Shown one piece after another: positions 1-5,979 of a DNA stretch of 13,124 nucleotides. Origin of the DNA: an uncultured Polaromonas sp. (GTDB taxonomy: Bacteria > Pseudomonadota > Gammaproteobacteria > Burkholderiales > Burkholderiaceae); assembly GCA_946479075.1 (NCBI GenBank), contig CAMLDT010000094.1, positions 1-13,124 on the forward strand, given 5' to 3'. How positions within the stretch are numbered: position 1 is the first letter of the stretch; each line of letters opens with the position of its first letter. The translations under genes were made by a program, and so were the position numbers. Below the pieces are notes generated by a model. The model worked only from the letters and a program-made list of their open reading frames with translations, did no database searches and had not been told where the DNA came from.

Positions 1-74
1 ATGGGCTGGACCGGGACCAAGGGCGGGTGCGCCCCTACCGGTCGCCGCGCAACTGAGACTGGCGCCCGCAGGAT

Positions 75-746
75 TCAATGCGACAGCGCGTCAAACAGCG
101 CGTACACCGGCGTGTCCTCCGGCAGGATGTACACCACGCCACGCGTGTTGCCCAGCACGGGGCTGACCACGGATTCGTAAAACGCCACCGGCACCACCAC
201 GCAACCCAGTGAAATGCGGTTGTCCTTGGGGGTGCCCGACGCCAGCCGCTCGCGGCGCTGCTCCTGGCTCTTGCCGGGGCGAAGGCGGTGGATCGCCAGT
301 CCTTCGTTGTAGTTCACCCAGATCACCTGCTCGCCCTGCAGATTGAGGCCCGCCTGCGACAGATAACGGCCGGCGGGGGTTGTCCGCTCGGAAGGCAGGA
401 TCTGCGCCAGGGGCCGCTCACCAATACCCGGCACCGCGCGGTCACCGCCGGCCAGCCCCAGCAGCGCCGCCGTGGCCCCACGCAAACGCCCGGCGCCGTC
501 AAACACAAACATGCGCGCCTCTTTTTTGTCCACGATGACAAAAGGCAAATTCCCGTTGTCGGCCGAGGCCAGCACCCAGGCGGCGGCGTAGCGGGCATCG
601 CGCGAAGCCACCTGCCCGCCAAAATCGGCCTGCACGGTGTCTGCCGGCGCGGGCAAATCCTGCATGGCAAACACGGAAGAAGACAGGAGCAACAGCGGCC
701 CCAAAAAGGCCCTTGCGAGCAATGGCGTCCTGCCTCGAATGCGCAT
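75..746 (-). CDS. L,D-transpeptidase-like (YkuD-fold) secreted protein, paralogue 1
   Basis: 223 residues. Residues 1-27 form a signal peptide (Arg-rich start, hydrophobic 11-26, cleavage probably after VFA), so the protein is probably periplasmic. The remainder resembles the YkuD catalytic domain, which in this family makes 3-3 peptidoglycan cross-links or attaches proteins to peptidoglycan through a cysteine acyl-enzyme. Visible landmarks are PFVIVDK (68-74), ERTTPAGRY (120-128), His153 and the nucleophile region ISLGC (178-182) with Cys182. The usual motif is SHGC followed by I/V-R; here His is Leu180 and Arg is Val, so activity is likely but not certain. About 57% of 157 gap-free aligned positions match the next gene (hand count). 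The start has AGGA about 8 bases upstream, and GTCCTACA lies about 53 bases upstream on the sense strand. The exact substrate cannot be told from sequence. Confidence 0.85.
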   Translation of the reverse strand: MRIRGRTPLLARAFLGPLLLLSSSVFAMQDLPAPADTVQADFGGQVASRDARYAAAWVLASADNGNLPFVIVDKKEARMFVFDGAGRLRGATAALLGLAGGDRAVPGIGERPLAQILPSERTTPAGRYLSQAGLNLQGEQVIWVNYNEGLAIHRLRPGKSQEQRRERLASGTPKDNRISLGCVVVPVAFYESVVSPVLGNTRGVVYILPEDTPVYALFDALSH

Positions 747-780
747 TCCGGTGTCCTGGGGATTGAAGGTGTGGCTGCAC

Positions 781-797
781 CGCCGGACCGACCGGCG
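781..797. promoter_or_regulatory. Perfect 6-bp inverted repeat upstream of transpeptidase-like 1
   Basis: CGCCGG at 781-786 pairs with CCGGCG at 792-797 around a 5-base loop. It lies 35-51 bases upstream of the start of the minus-strand gene ending at 746, so it could be a leader hairpin or an operator. It sits directly beside the GTAGGA/TCCTAC palindrome. The role is inferred from position only. Confidence 0.4.
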
Positions 798-798
798 A

Positions 799-815
799 TG
801 TAGGACACATCCTAC
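799..815 (-). promoter_or_regulatory. GTCCTACA motif, copy a, inside a palindrome
   Basis: Read on the minus strand, TGTCCTACA lies about 53 bases before the start codon of transpeptidase-like 1. The octamer is part of a perfect palindrome, GTAGGA (800-805) and TCCTAC (810-815) around CACA, so it is present in half-site form on both strands. It is one of four copies in the window, all intergenic and all in the sense orientation of a downstream gene. A protein-binding site or promoter element is inferred; no matching known motif is claimed. Confidence 0.45.
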
Positions 816-863
816 CCAGAGGACGCGGTATTTGGCAAGCCTTGTTGAGGCCGCGCAGTGAGC

Positions 864-921
864 GCTATCTTTTCGATAGCTGCTGAGTCAGTTCCACTGG
901 CGCTTCAAGCGCTTTTGGACC
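864..921 (+). repeat. Dispersed intergenic repeat, copy 1 (divergent)
   Basis: Begins with the hairpin GCTATC-TTTTC-GATAGC (864-880), continues with GCTGCTGAG, and ends with the near-palindrome GCGCTTCAAGCGC followed by TTTTGGACC. It shares the GCTAT start, the AGCTG block and the terminal TTTTGG(A/T)CC-type end with copies 2-4, but lacks the AAGGGCTGGAGG block. It lies in the 270-base space between the two transpeptidase-like genes. It resembles palindromic intergenic elements that I associate with Comamonadaceae genomes. Confidence 0.6.
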
Positions 922-1016
922 ATGCGTCAGGAAACCCGGCGATTTGCAGGTGTAGGTTTTATCCGACACGCCAGGAGGCAGACCCTTGATGCACGGAGGC
1001 CAGGACTCAGGCGTTT

Positions 1017-1754
1017 TCAGGCGGCGCCGGGTGTGGGCAGGCCGCGGAACACGGCTTGCAGAGGGCGGGTTTCCGGCAGGATATAAACCACGCCCCGCTG
1101 CGCGCCCAGCGCAGGGCGAACCACGCCTTCATAAAAGGCGACCGGCAGGTTGATGCAACCGAAGGAGATGCGGTTGTCATCCGGCGTCGGCGAAGCCAGC
1201 CGTTGCAGGCGGCGCTCGCTGGCCACGGTCGCGCGCACCCGGTGCATGGACACCGCGGCGCTGTAGTCCACCCACACAATGTCTTCACCTGCCGCATTGA
1301 CGCCCGGCTGCGTCACAAACCGCCCGGCGGGTGTGGTTCGCTCGTGCGGGCGAATGGCGGACATGGCGCGTTCACCAATACCCTGCACCGAATCATCGCC
1401 AATCGCCGAGCCCATCAGCGCCGGGGTGGCGCCATCCAGCGTTCCGTCCGGCTTGAATACAAACACCCTCACATGCGGTTTGTCGACAATGACAAACGGC
1501 ATGCCACGGTGGTCGCGTGAATCCATCACCCAGTTGGCCATCTGGCGGGCTTCCGCTGAGGCCTCTTCCTGCGCAAAGTCAGCCACGCGCGGAAGGTGCT
1601 CAAAGACATCCACCACTTGAGCCGGCAGACGCGAAGGCGCCTGGCGCGCAGCGTGCGAAGTCACCTGGCCCGGAAGGATCAGGGCCAGCACGGCACAACC
1701 GATGCCCAAGCCCTTGAGGACGGCGTCGATCTGCGAAGGTTGCTGTTCAGTCAT
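1017..1754 (-). CDS. L,D-transpeptidase-like (YkuD-fold) membrane-anchored protein, paralogue 2
   Basis: 245 residues. An N-terminal hydrophobic segment (about 13-33) with no clear signal peptidase I site suggests an uncleaved signal anchor with the domain in the periplasm. The catalytic-domain landmarks match paralogue 1 without gaps: PFVIVDK (86-92), ERTTPAGRF (138-146), His171 and RISFGCINLP (195-204) with Cys200 as the predicted nucleophile. Phe198 replaces the histidine of the usual SHGC motif; I recall aromatic residues here (SYGC/SFGC) in a betaproteobacterial subgroup. Predicted role: peptidoglycan cross-linking or remodelling. A strong hairpin (1786-1820) lies just upstream of the start, and paralogue 1 follows 270 bases downstream on the same strand. 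The upstream AGGA is 10 bases from the ATG, so the start is moderately sure. Confidence 0.85.
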   Translation of the reverse strand: MTEQQPSQIDAVLKGLGIGCAVLALILPGQVTSHAARQAPSRLPAQVVDVFEHLPRVADFAQEEASAEARQMANWVMDSRDHRGMPFVIVDKPHVRVFVFKPDGTLDGATPALMGSAIGDDSVQGIGERAMSAIRPHERTTPAGRFVTQPGVNAAGEDIVWVDYSAAVSMHRVRATVASERRLQRLASPTPDDNRISFGCINLPVAFYEGVVRPALGAQRGVVYILPETRPLQAVFRGLPTPGAA

Positions 1755-1785
1755 GATGACTCAGTCCTGAGCGGTTTTTCGAAGT

Positions 1786-1820
1786 GCGGAGAAGGGGTGA
1801 CAAACATCCCGCTTCTCCGC
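1786..1820 (-). terminator. Strong stem-loop between two minus-strand genes; terminator or leader hairpin
   Basis: GCGGAGAAG (1786-1794) pairs perfectly with CTTCTCCGC (1812-1820), and an inner GGG (1795-1797) pairs with CCC (1808-1810), leaving a 10-base loop and one bulged G. It follows the stop codon of the small secreted-protein gene by 27 bases and precedes the start of transpeptidase-like 2 by 31 bases. No U-run follows on either strand, so it is not a textbook intrinsic terminator; it could attenuate transcription or structure the leader of the downstream gene. Confidence 0.45.
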
Positions 1821-1847
1821 GGTCTTCAAACAACATCCGCCGACTTG

Positions 1848-2132
1848 TTAGTTGCGGTCAGCGCGGGGCTGCAGCGGGGTGTCCACGGAAGTCGTGGTGT
1901 TGGCGCTGTTGTCCATGCTGGTCGAAGGCTGGTTCTGCATGGTGCTGTTGCTGTTCATCGAGCCCGGGGCGGTGCTGCTGGTGCCCTGGTTCTGTGTGAT
2001 CGGGCCCTGGGCCGACGAAGCGTCCGGCGTGTTGGTCACCTGGGGGGCAGAGGTCTGTGCATAAGCAAAACCGGCACCGGCCACCAGGGCGGCAGCAGTG
2101 ATCGCAGCAGTCAGAGATTGATTGAGTTTCAT
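1848..2132 (-). CDS. Small secreted Ser/Thr/Asn/Gln-rich protein, family not recognised
   Basis: 94 residues. Residues 1-25 form a clear signal peptide (MKLNQSL, then an Ala/Gly/Val-rich core, AYA cleavage site before Gln26). The mature 69 residues are of low complexity: about 58% are Ser, Thr, Asn or Gln by hand count. There is no cysteine, no hydrophobic segment and no predicted fold, so it is probably disordered in the periplasm or outside the cell. The start is supported by AGGAG seven bases before the ATG. Upstream are a GATC-containing palindrome (2178-2191) and, about 118 bases out, GTCCTACA. It is followed on the same strand by the two transpeptidase-like genes, which suggests an envelope role, but no function can be assigned. 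Confidence 0.8.
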   Translation of the reverse strand: MKLNQSLTAAITAAALVAGAGFAYAQTSAPQVTNTPDASSAQGPITQNQGTSSTAPGSMNSNSTMQNQPSTSMDNSANTTTSVDTPLQPRADRN

Positions 2133-2177
2133 GAGTAGCTCCTGAATAAACCCCGAAGGGCGGTTGATTAAAAACGC

Positions 2178-2191
2178 CGATCAGGTGATCG
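2178..2191. promoter_or_regulatory. 14-bp palindrome in the leader of the secreted-protein gene
   Basis: CGATCA and TGATCG are perfect inverted repeats separated by GG. The site lies 46-59 bases upstream of the start codon of the secreted-protein gene, beside an AT-rich patch (TTCTAGATTGAATTC on the minus strand) that may contain the promoter. It could be an operator; this is inferred from symmetry and position. Confidence 0.35.
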
Positions 2192-2250
2192 ACTGAATTC
2201 AATCTAGAACCGCGATTTGGGGACCCAGGTCGGTTGCCCGCGCATGCGCC

Positions 2251-2258
2251 TGTAGGAC
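2251..2258 (-). promoter_or_regulatory. GTCCTACA motif, copy b
   Basis: On the minus strand the sequence is TGTCCTACAGG, sharing 11 bases with copy c. It lies about 118 bases upstream of the secreted-protein start and abuts the 10-bp palindrome GCGCATGCGC (2240-2249). Same orientation relative to its downstream gene as the other three copies. Confidence 0.4.
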
Positions 2259-2322
2259 AGCTGCGCCCCGACGGCTGGCTTGCATTTCGTTACGGCCTTC
2301 AGGCCAGGAAACGCGGCATCAA

Positions 2323-2381
2323 GACCAAAAAGCGCCTCCAGCCCTTGATTGGCGGGCGCCTACAGCTCCTGAAACCATAGC
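2323..2381 (-). repeat. Dispersed intergenic repeat, copy 2
   Basis: Read on the minus strand it begins GCTATGG, has GAGCTGTAGG in the middle, then CAAGGGCTGGAGGC and ends GCTTTTTGGTC, 59 bases in all. The 14-base block CAAGGGCTGGAGGC is identical in copy 3. It lies in gene-free sequence between the secreted-protein gene and the SDR gene. Confidence 0.7.
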
Positions 2382-2596
2382 AGACCAGGGGTACAGATGC
2401 CCCGGCGACGGACAACACCTACACAACACCGCAGCGCCGGACTGCATGCGAGGCCCCGCGGCCGGTCGCAGACTGGCGCTGTGCCAGCCGGGCTTCGCGC
2501 TACAAAGACAGGTATCCGATCTCCGCTTCCGGGCGAAACATCGAAACATTGTCCAGCGAGCCCGGCTGCATTTTTTTTGCCTGCGCGCTGCCTGCC

Positions 2597-3526
2597 TTAA
2601 CTGGACGCAGTAGCCGGTTTCCCGGCGTGGGCCATGGCCTGCGCCACCTCGTTGCTGCCCTGCGCCGAACCGCTTTGCGGCACCATCTCGCCACCGCGCT
2701 CCCGCACCTCGTCCAGCCGCGCCGCCAGCAGTTCAGGCACCAGCTCACCGCTGCCCAGCCACAGGCCGCGCGTCAATGTAATGTTGGCCGACTCGAAGGT
2801 CCCAGCCCCTGCACACAGGATGGTGCGTGTCGGCGCCTCACGCGCAGCCAGCACCAGCATGGCGGGCACCACGGCCTCGGGCTCCAGCGCACGCAACACC
2901 TCCTCCGGCATCAGGCCTTCTGTCATGCGGGTGGCGGCGGTCGGCGCCAGGCAGTTGACGTGGATGTTGTTTTTGGCGCCTTCAATGGACAGCGTCTGCA
3001 TCAGGCCAACCAGCGCCATCTTGGCCGCGCCGTAGTTGGACTGGCCGAAGTTGCCGTACAGGCCCGACGAGGAGGTGGTCATCACGATGCGGCCGTATTT
3101 CTGCGCGGCCATGATGTCCCACACCGCCTTGCAGCAGTGCACGGCGCCCATCAGATGCACGTCCATCACCAGCGCAAAGTCGGCCAGGTCCATTTTTCCG
3201 AAACTCTTGTCCCGCAGGATGCCGGCGTTGTTGACCAGGATGTCGATGCGGCCCCAGGCCTCCATGGCCTGCTTCACCATGGCCTGCACCGCGGCAAAAT
3301 CGGTGACCGAGGCGCCGTTGGCCAGCGCTTCGCCACCGGCGGCGCGTATTTCCTGGACCACCGCCTCGGCGGCGCTGGCCGAGCCGCCAGAGCCGTCGCG
3401 CGTGCCGCCCAGGTCATTGACGAGGACCCTGGCGCCGCGCCTGGCCAGCGCCAGCGCATGCTGCTTGCCGAGCCCGCCGCCGGCGCCCGTGACGATGGCC
3501 ACCTGGCCCGTGAAATCCATACCCAT
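2597..3526 (-). CDS. Short-chain dehydrogenase, MFE-2-like (R)-3-hydroxyacyl-CoA dehydrogenase type
   Basis: 309 residues from the chosen start; an AGGAGA ribosome site sits 6 bases before this ATG, whereas longer upstream readings run into the divergent NUDIX gene. Rossmann nucleotide-binding motif TGAGGGLG (13-20), NDLGGTRDG (37-45) typical of the dehydrogenase domain of multifunctional enzyme 2, NNAG (99-102), Ser152 in TTSSS, and catalytic Tyr165/Lys169 in SNYGAAK. The NDLGG acid loop argues for NAD rather than NADP. The probable reaction is NAD-dependent oxidation of (R)-3-hydroxyacyl-CoA in a beta-oxidation-like or side-chain degradation route, in the cytosol. The polar C-terminal tail of about 30 residues after the core fold is unassigned. 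Other SDR substrates remain possible. Confidence 0.88.
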   Translation of the reverse strand: MGMDFTGQVAIVTGAGGGLGKQHALALARRGARVLVNDLGGTRDGSGGSASAAEAVVQEIRAAGGEALANGASVTDFAAVQAMVKQAMEAWGRIDILVNNAGILRDKSFGKMDLADFALVMDVHLMGAVHCCKAVWDIMAAQKYGRIVMTTSSSGLYGNFGQSNYGAAKMALVGLMQTLSIEGAKNNIHVNCLAPTAATRMTEGLMPEEVLRALEPEAVVPAMLVLAAREAPTRTILCAGAGTFESANITLTRGLWLGSGELVPELLAARLDEVRERGGEMVPQSGSAQGSNEVAQAMAHAGKPATASS

Positions 3527-3561
3527 CTGCTGTCTCCTGTGCTGCTGGTGATCGTTGAAAA

Positions 3562-3586
3562 GGTCCGGCTCTGGTAGCCTCGGACC
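3562..3586. promoter_or_regulatory. Inverted repeat in the divergent SDR/NUDIX intergenic region
   Basis: GGTCCG (3562-3567) and CGGACC (3581-3586) are perfect inverted repeats with a 13-base spacer, lying in the 107 bases shared by the two divergent start regions. Their position fits a shared operator, but no binding-site family is recognised. Confidence 0.35.
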
Positions 3587-3633
3587 GCACACCCTACTGT
3601 AATGGACCGCCCCGCCCCTTCCCGAAAGCCGCC

Positions 3634-4512
3634 ATGGAACTGAATCTCGAAACCGTTTCCACCCCGCCGCGCCCGGCCGCCACCGTGGTGCTGCTGCGCG
3701 ACGCGCCAGGCGGCCTTGAGGTGTTTCTGATGAAACGCCATGGCCTGTCCGATGTGCTGGGCGGCGCCTATGTTTTTCCGGGTGGCAAGGTGGATGCCGC
3801 CGATGCCGAGCTGGATGCACAGGCGCACTTGGACCAGCCGCTGGCGCAGTTGCACCAGGGGCTGGGCGAAGCGGACATCAGCCCGCTCACGGCGGGTGCG
3901 CTGTATGTGGCGGCGCTGCGTGAGGCCTTCGAGGAGTCGGGCGTGTTGTTCGCCCAGGGTGGGGATTCGCTGGCGTCAGCCGCCGGGGCTGCGGCCTTGC
4001 TGCGCGAGGGCCGGACCTTCAACGCTATGCTGGCGCAAATGGGGCTGCGCCTGCAGACCCGCGCGGTCCTGCCCTGGTCGCGCTGGATCACGCCGGCCCG
4101 GCCTTCGGTCATGAACAAACGCTTCGACACGCGCTTTTTTGTCGCCTCCGTGCCGGCTGGCCAGGTCGCGCGCCATGACGACCATGAAACCACCGAAAGC
4201 GTCTGGCTGAGCCCGCGCGACGCGCTGCAGCAGTACTGGGCCGGACAGATCGAGCTGGCGCCGCCGCAGATCATGAGCCTGGCGCACCTGGCACGGCATG
4301 GGGCGGTAGACAGCGTACTGGCCGCGGCCCGTGCGCGACGCCCGCCCGTGATCCAGCCCGAATCGTTTGACGACGACAGCGGCCGCGTGATCTGCTACCC
4401 CGGCGATGAAAGGCATTCGGTGCGCGAAGCCGCCCTGCCCGGGCCGACGCGGCTGTTTTACCGCAACAAGCGTTTCGAGCCGGTCAGCGGCTTCGAAGGG
4501 CTGTTTTCCTGA
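3634..4512 (+). CDS. NUDIX hydrolase, NUDT19-like (probable CoA/acyl-CoA diphosphatase)
   Basis: 292 residues. The NUDIX box is split: FPGGKVD at 48-54 is separated from REAFEESGVL at 96-105 by about 30 extra residues compared with the classical GX5EX7REUXEEXGU spacing. This inserted arrangement is what I know from NUDT19-type enzymes, which hydrolyse CoA and acyl-CoA to 3',5'-ADP and (acyl-)phosphopantetheine. The metal-binding glutamates Glu97, Glu100 and Glu101 are present. The protein is cytosolic, with no signal or membrane segment. It is divergent from the acyl-CoA-type SDR 107 bases away, which fits a CoA-thioester role, although the substrate is inferred. The start has only a weak ribosome site; no better in-frame start is visible. 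Confidence 0.85.
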   Translation: MELNLETVSTPPRPAATVVLLRDAPGGLEVFLMKRHGLSDVLGGAYVFPGGKVDAADAELDAQAHLDQPLAQLHQGLGEADISPLTAGALYVAALREAFEESGVLFAQGGDSLASAAGAAALLREGRTFNAMLAQMGLRLQTRAVLPWSRWITPARPSVMNKRFDTRFFVASVPAGQVARHDDHETTESVWLSPRDALQQYWAGQIELAPPQIMSLAHLARHGAVDSVLAAARARRPPVIQPESFDDDSGRVICYPGDERHSVREAALPGPTRLFYRNKRFEPVSGFEGLFS

Positions 4513-4513
4513 G

Positions 4514-4560
4514 CTTCAGGCGGGCTCAAGCGGCTTCGGGCGGCTTCAGGCGGCTTGCAG
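4514..4560. repeat. Degenerate 10-bp tandem repeat across a convergent gene junction
   Basis: Four consecutive units, CTTCAGGCGG, GCTCAAGCGG, CTTCGGGCGG and CTTCAGGCGG (4514-4553), then a partial CTTGCAG. They begin one base after the NUDIX stop and supply the stop and final codons of dusC on the minus strand. Simple slippage expansion is the likely origin. Confidence 0.7.
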
Positions 4561-5544
4561 CAGCCGCTGCGGGCTGGCCGGCGCGGCAACATGCGCCTGC
4601 ACCACGCCCGCCAGCCAGCGGTCGATCAGCGCAGGATCGTTGATGGTCTTGAGCGACTGGTAGGCGGTTTCCGCTTCAGGGAAGCGCCGGCGCAAAAAGT
4701 TGAGCCACTGCTTGAGCCGGCCCGGCCGCGAGCGCGCGTCGAGCCGCGCACAGACCAGTTGCCAGAAGTCGGCCAGCAGCGGCACCAGCTCGGGCCAGCC
4801 AAAAGGCTGCGCGTCTACGGCGCCCATGGACGCCTGGATGGCGCGGCCCAGCCCCGGGTCGGCCACTGCGCCGCGGCCAATCATCAGCATGTCGCAGCCC
4901 GAGGCCTCGCGGCAGCGGCGTGCATCATCCACGGTCCAGATCTCGCCATTGGCCACCACGGGGATGGCCACCGCCGCACGGATGTCGGCGATGCGCTCCC
5001 AGTAGGCGGGCGGCCGGTAGGCCTGCGCCTTGGTGCGCGCATGCACCACCAGTTCGCAGGCGCCGCCACCGGCCATCGCCAGCGCACAGTCAATGGCCAG
5101 CGCGTCGTCGTGGTAGCCCAGCCGCATCTTGGCCGACACCGGCAGGTGGGCCGGCACCGCGCGCCGCACCGCGGCCACGATGGCGGCAATCGTCTCCGGC
5201 TCTTTCAGCAGTGCCGCGCCGCCGCCGTGGCGATTCACGATATTGGCCGGGCAGCCAAAGTTCAGGTCAATGCCGGCCGGGCCCAGCACTGCCAGCCGCG
5301 CGGCGTTCTCCGCCATGCATCCCGGGTCCGAGCCCAGCAGTTGCGCACGTACCGGCACACCGGCCAGCGTGCGGCCGCCGTTCAGCAGCTCGGGCACGAT
5401 GCGCGTGAACACGCGTTCGGGCAGCAACTGGTCGGTGATGCGGATGAACTCCGAGACGCAGCGGTCCACGCCGCCGGCACGCGTCAGGATATCGCGCAGC
5501 ACAAAGTCCAGAAGCCCTTCCATGGGCGCCAGCAAAATGGTCAT
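4546..5544 (-). CDS. dusC: tRNA-dihydrouridine(16) synthase DusC
   Basis: 332 residues, of normal family length. An FMN-dependent TIM-barrel enzyme that reduces uridine to dihydrouridine in the tRNA D-loop, at U16 for the DusC subfamily. Visible motifs: APMEGLLD (6-13) at the FMN site, NFGCPA (95-100) with catalytic Cys98 at the same number I recall for E. coli DusC, SAKMRLG, VVHARTK, ANGEI and IGRGA for flavin/phosphate binding. The APMEG start and the CVSEFIRIT segment separate it from DusA and DusB. It is cytosolic and monocistronic as far as seen. There is no strong ribosome site before the ATG. Its C-terminus (QRLLQAA) is encoded by a tandem repeat. Confidence 0.95.
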   Translation of the reverse strand: MTILLAPMEGLLDFVLRDILTRAGGVDRCVSEFIRITDQLLPERVFTRIVPELLNGGRTLAGVPVRAQLLGSDPGCMAENAARLAVLGPAGIDLNFGCPANIVNRHGGGAALLKEPETIAAIVAAVRRAVPAHLPVSAKMRLGYHDDALAIDCALAMAGGGACELVVHARTKAQAYRPPAYWERIADIRAAVAIPVVANGEIWTVDDARRCREASGCDMLMIGRGAVADPGLGRAIQASMGAVDAQPFGWPELVPLLADFWQLVCARLDARSRPGRLKQWLNFLRRRFPEAETAYQSLKTINDPALIDRWLAGVVQAHVAAPASPQRLLQAA

Positions 5545-5604
5545 GCCCGAATGCTAACGCGCAGCCCCGCCGCGGGCCACGCCTGCAGGAATGTCCGCCT
5601 TTTG

Positions 5605-5662
5605 AATGAAAAAGGCCTCCAGCCCTTGCCAGAATTGCGTGGACAGCTCTTTTTTTGATAGC
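5605..5662 (-). repeat. Dispersed intergenic repeat, copy 3
   Basis: On the minus strand: GCTATCAAAAAAAGAGCTG at one end and GGCAAGGGCTGGAGGCCTTTTT toward the other, length about 58. It shares the GCTAT start, GAGCTGT and CAAGGGCTGGAGGC with copy 2. It lies between dusC and the Pro-rich ORF. The T-run on the plus strand belongs to the repeat and is not good evidence for a terminator. Confidence 0.7.
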
Positions 5663-5679
5663 GCGGCATTGGCCTTTCC

Positions 5680-5687
5680 GTCCTACA
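5680..5687 (+). promoter_or_regulatory. GTCCTACA motif, copy d
   Basis: Plus-strand GTCCTACA 73 bases upstream of the ATG of the small Pro-rich ORF. It is the only copy preceded by C instead of T. Its presence gives modest support for a real transcript starting here. Confidence 0.35.
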
Positions 5688-5760
5688 ACAATGGCGGGGT
5701 CTTCTTACAGCTTCACCGCAAGGCGCGGCCTAAATTGGTGGCTTCATTGAAGGAGACACG

Positions 5761-5979
5761 ATGCCAAGGCCTGCCGCCCCCCGAAACGCTGACCCCGCTG
5801 AGCCGCGGCGCAGCGGCCTTGCGGGCACCCCCGGGACGCCGGCACAGCCGGGCGCTCAGCGCAAGGGCTGGCCATTTGCCCAGGGCTCGCAAAACCACCT
5901 CGACGAAACCTCGGCCCCCTGGCCCCGGCCGCCGCGCGCCACGCCAGCGAAAGCCCCGGACCACAAGCCCGGTCAATAA
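5761..5979 (+). CDS. Possible small Pro/Ala/Arg-rich protein, 72 residues, unrecognised
   Basis: An AAGGAGA ribosome site lies at ideal distance (4-5 bases) before the ATG, and GTCCTACA lies upstream; both favour a real gene. The product is rich in Pro, Ala, Gly and Arg, has no hydrophobic segment or signal peptide, and would be disordered and basic. No family is recognised. Its stop codon (5977-5979) overlaps the last bases of the convergent DUF1993 gene. It could instead be a remnant of a longer gene that kept its start region, or a chance frame in GC-rich DNA. Confidence 0.42.
   Translation: MPRPAAPRNADPAEPRRSGLAGTPGTPAQPGAQRKGWPFAQGSQNHLDETSAPWPRPPRATPAKAPDHKPGQ

Larger units (their letters stand above)
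2133..2596. other. 464-base stretch without a supported gene
   Basis: This holds the leader of the minus-strand secreted-protein gene (RBS, palindrome 2178-2191, palindrome GCGCATGCGC at 2240-2249 next to GTCCTACA copy b) and dispersed repeat copy 2 (2323-2381). From about 2382 to 2596 I see only unstructured GC-rich sequence downstream of the SDR gene. Short reading frames here have arginine/proline-rich or cysteine-rich products of the kind produced by chance in GC-rich DNA, and lack a ribosome site. Confidence 0.6.

Noticed and set aside
1..180. A plus-strand ATG frame at the window start, 59 codons
   Set aside because: Overlaps the C-terminal coding part of transpeptidase-like 1 on the other strand and shows no protein-like features.
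2319..2549. A 76-residue minus-strand frame in the gene-free stretch
   Set aside because: It contains dispersed repeat copy 2, is Cys/Arg-rich and has no ribosome site.
2549..3577. A 342-residue open frame on the plus strand opposite the SDR gene
   Set aside because: Antisense to a complete SDR with Ser-Tyr-Lys residues; the product has no domain features.
3527..3820. Extension of the SDR reading frame 98 codons upstream
   Set aside because: It overlaps the divergent NUDIX gene; the internal ATG at 3526 has a strong AGGAGA site and gives the normal SDR N-terminus.
5650..5656. T-run on the plus strand as an intrinsic terminator
   Set aside because: The T-run is part of dispersed repeat copy 3, lacks a GC stem just before it, and no plus-strand gene ends upstream.
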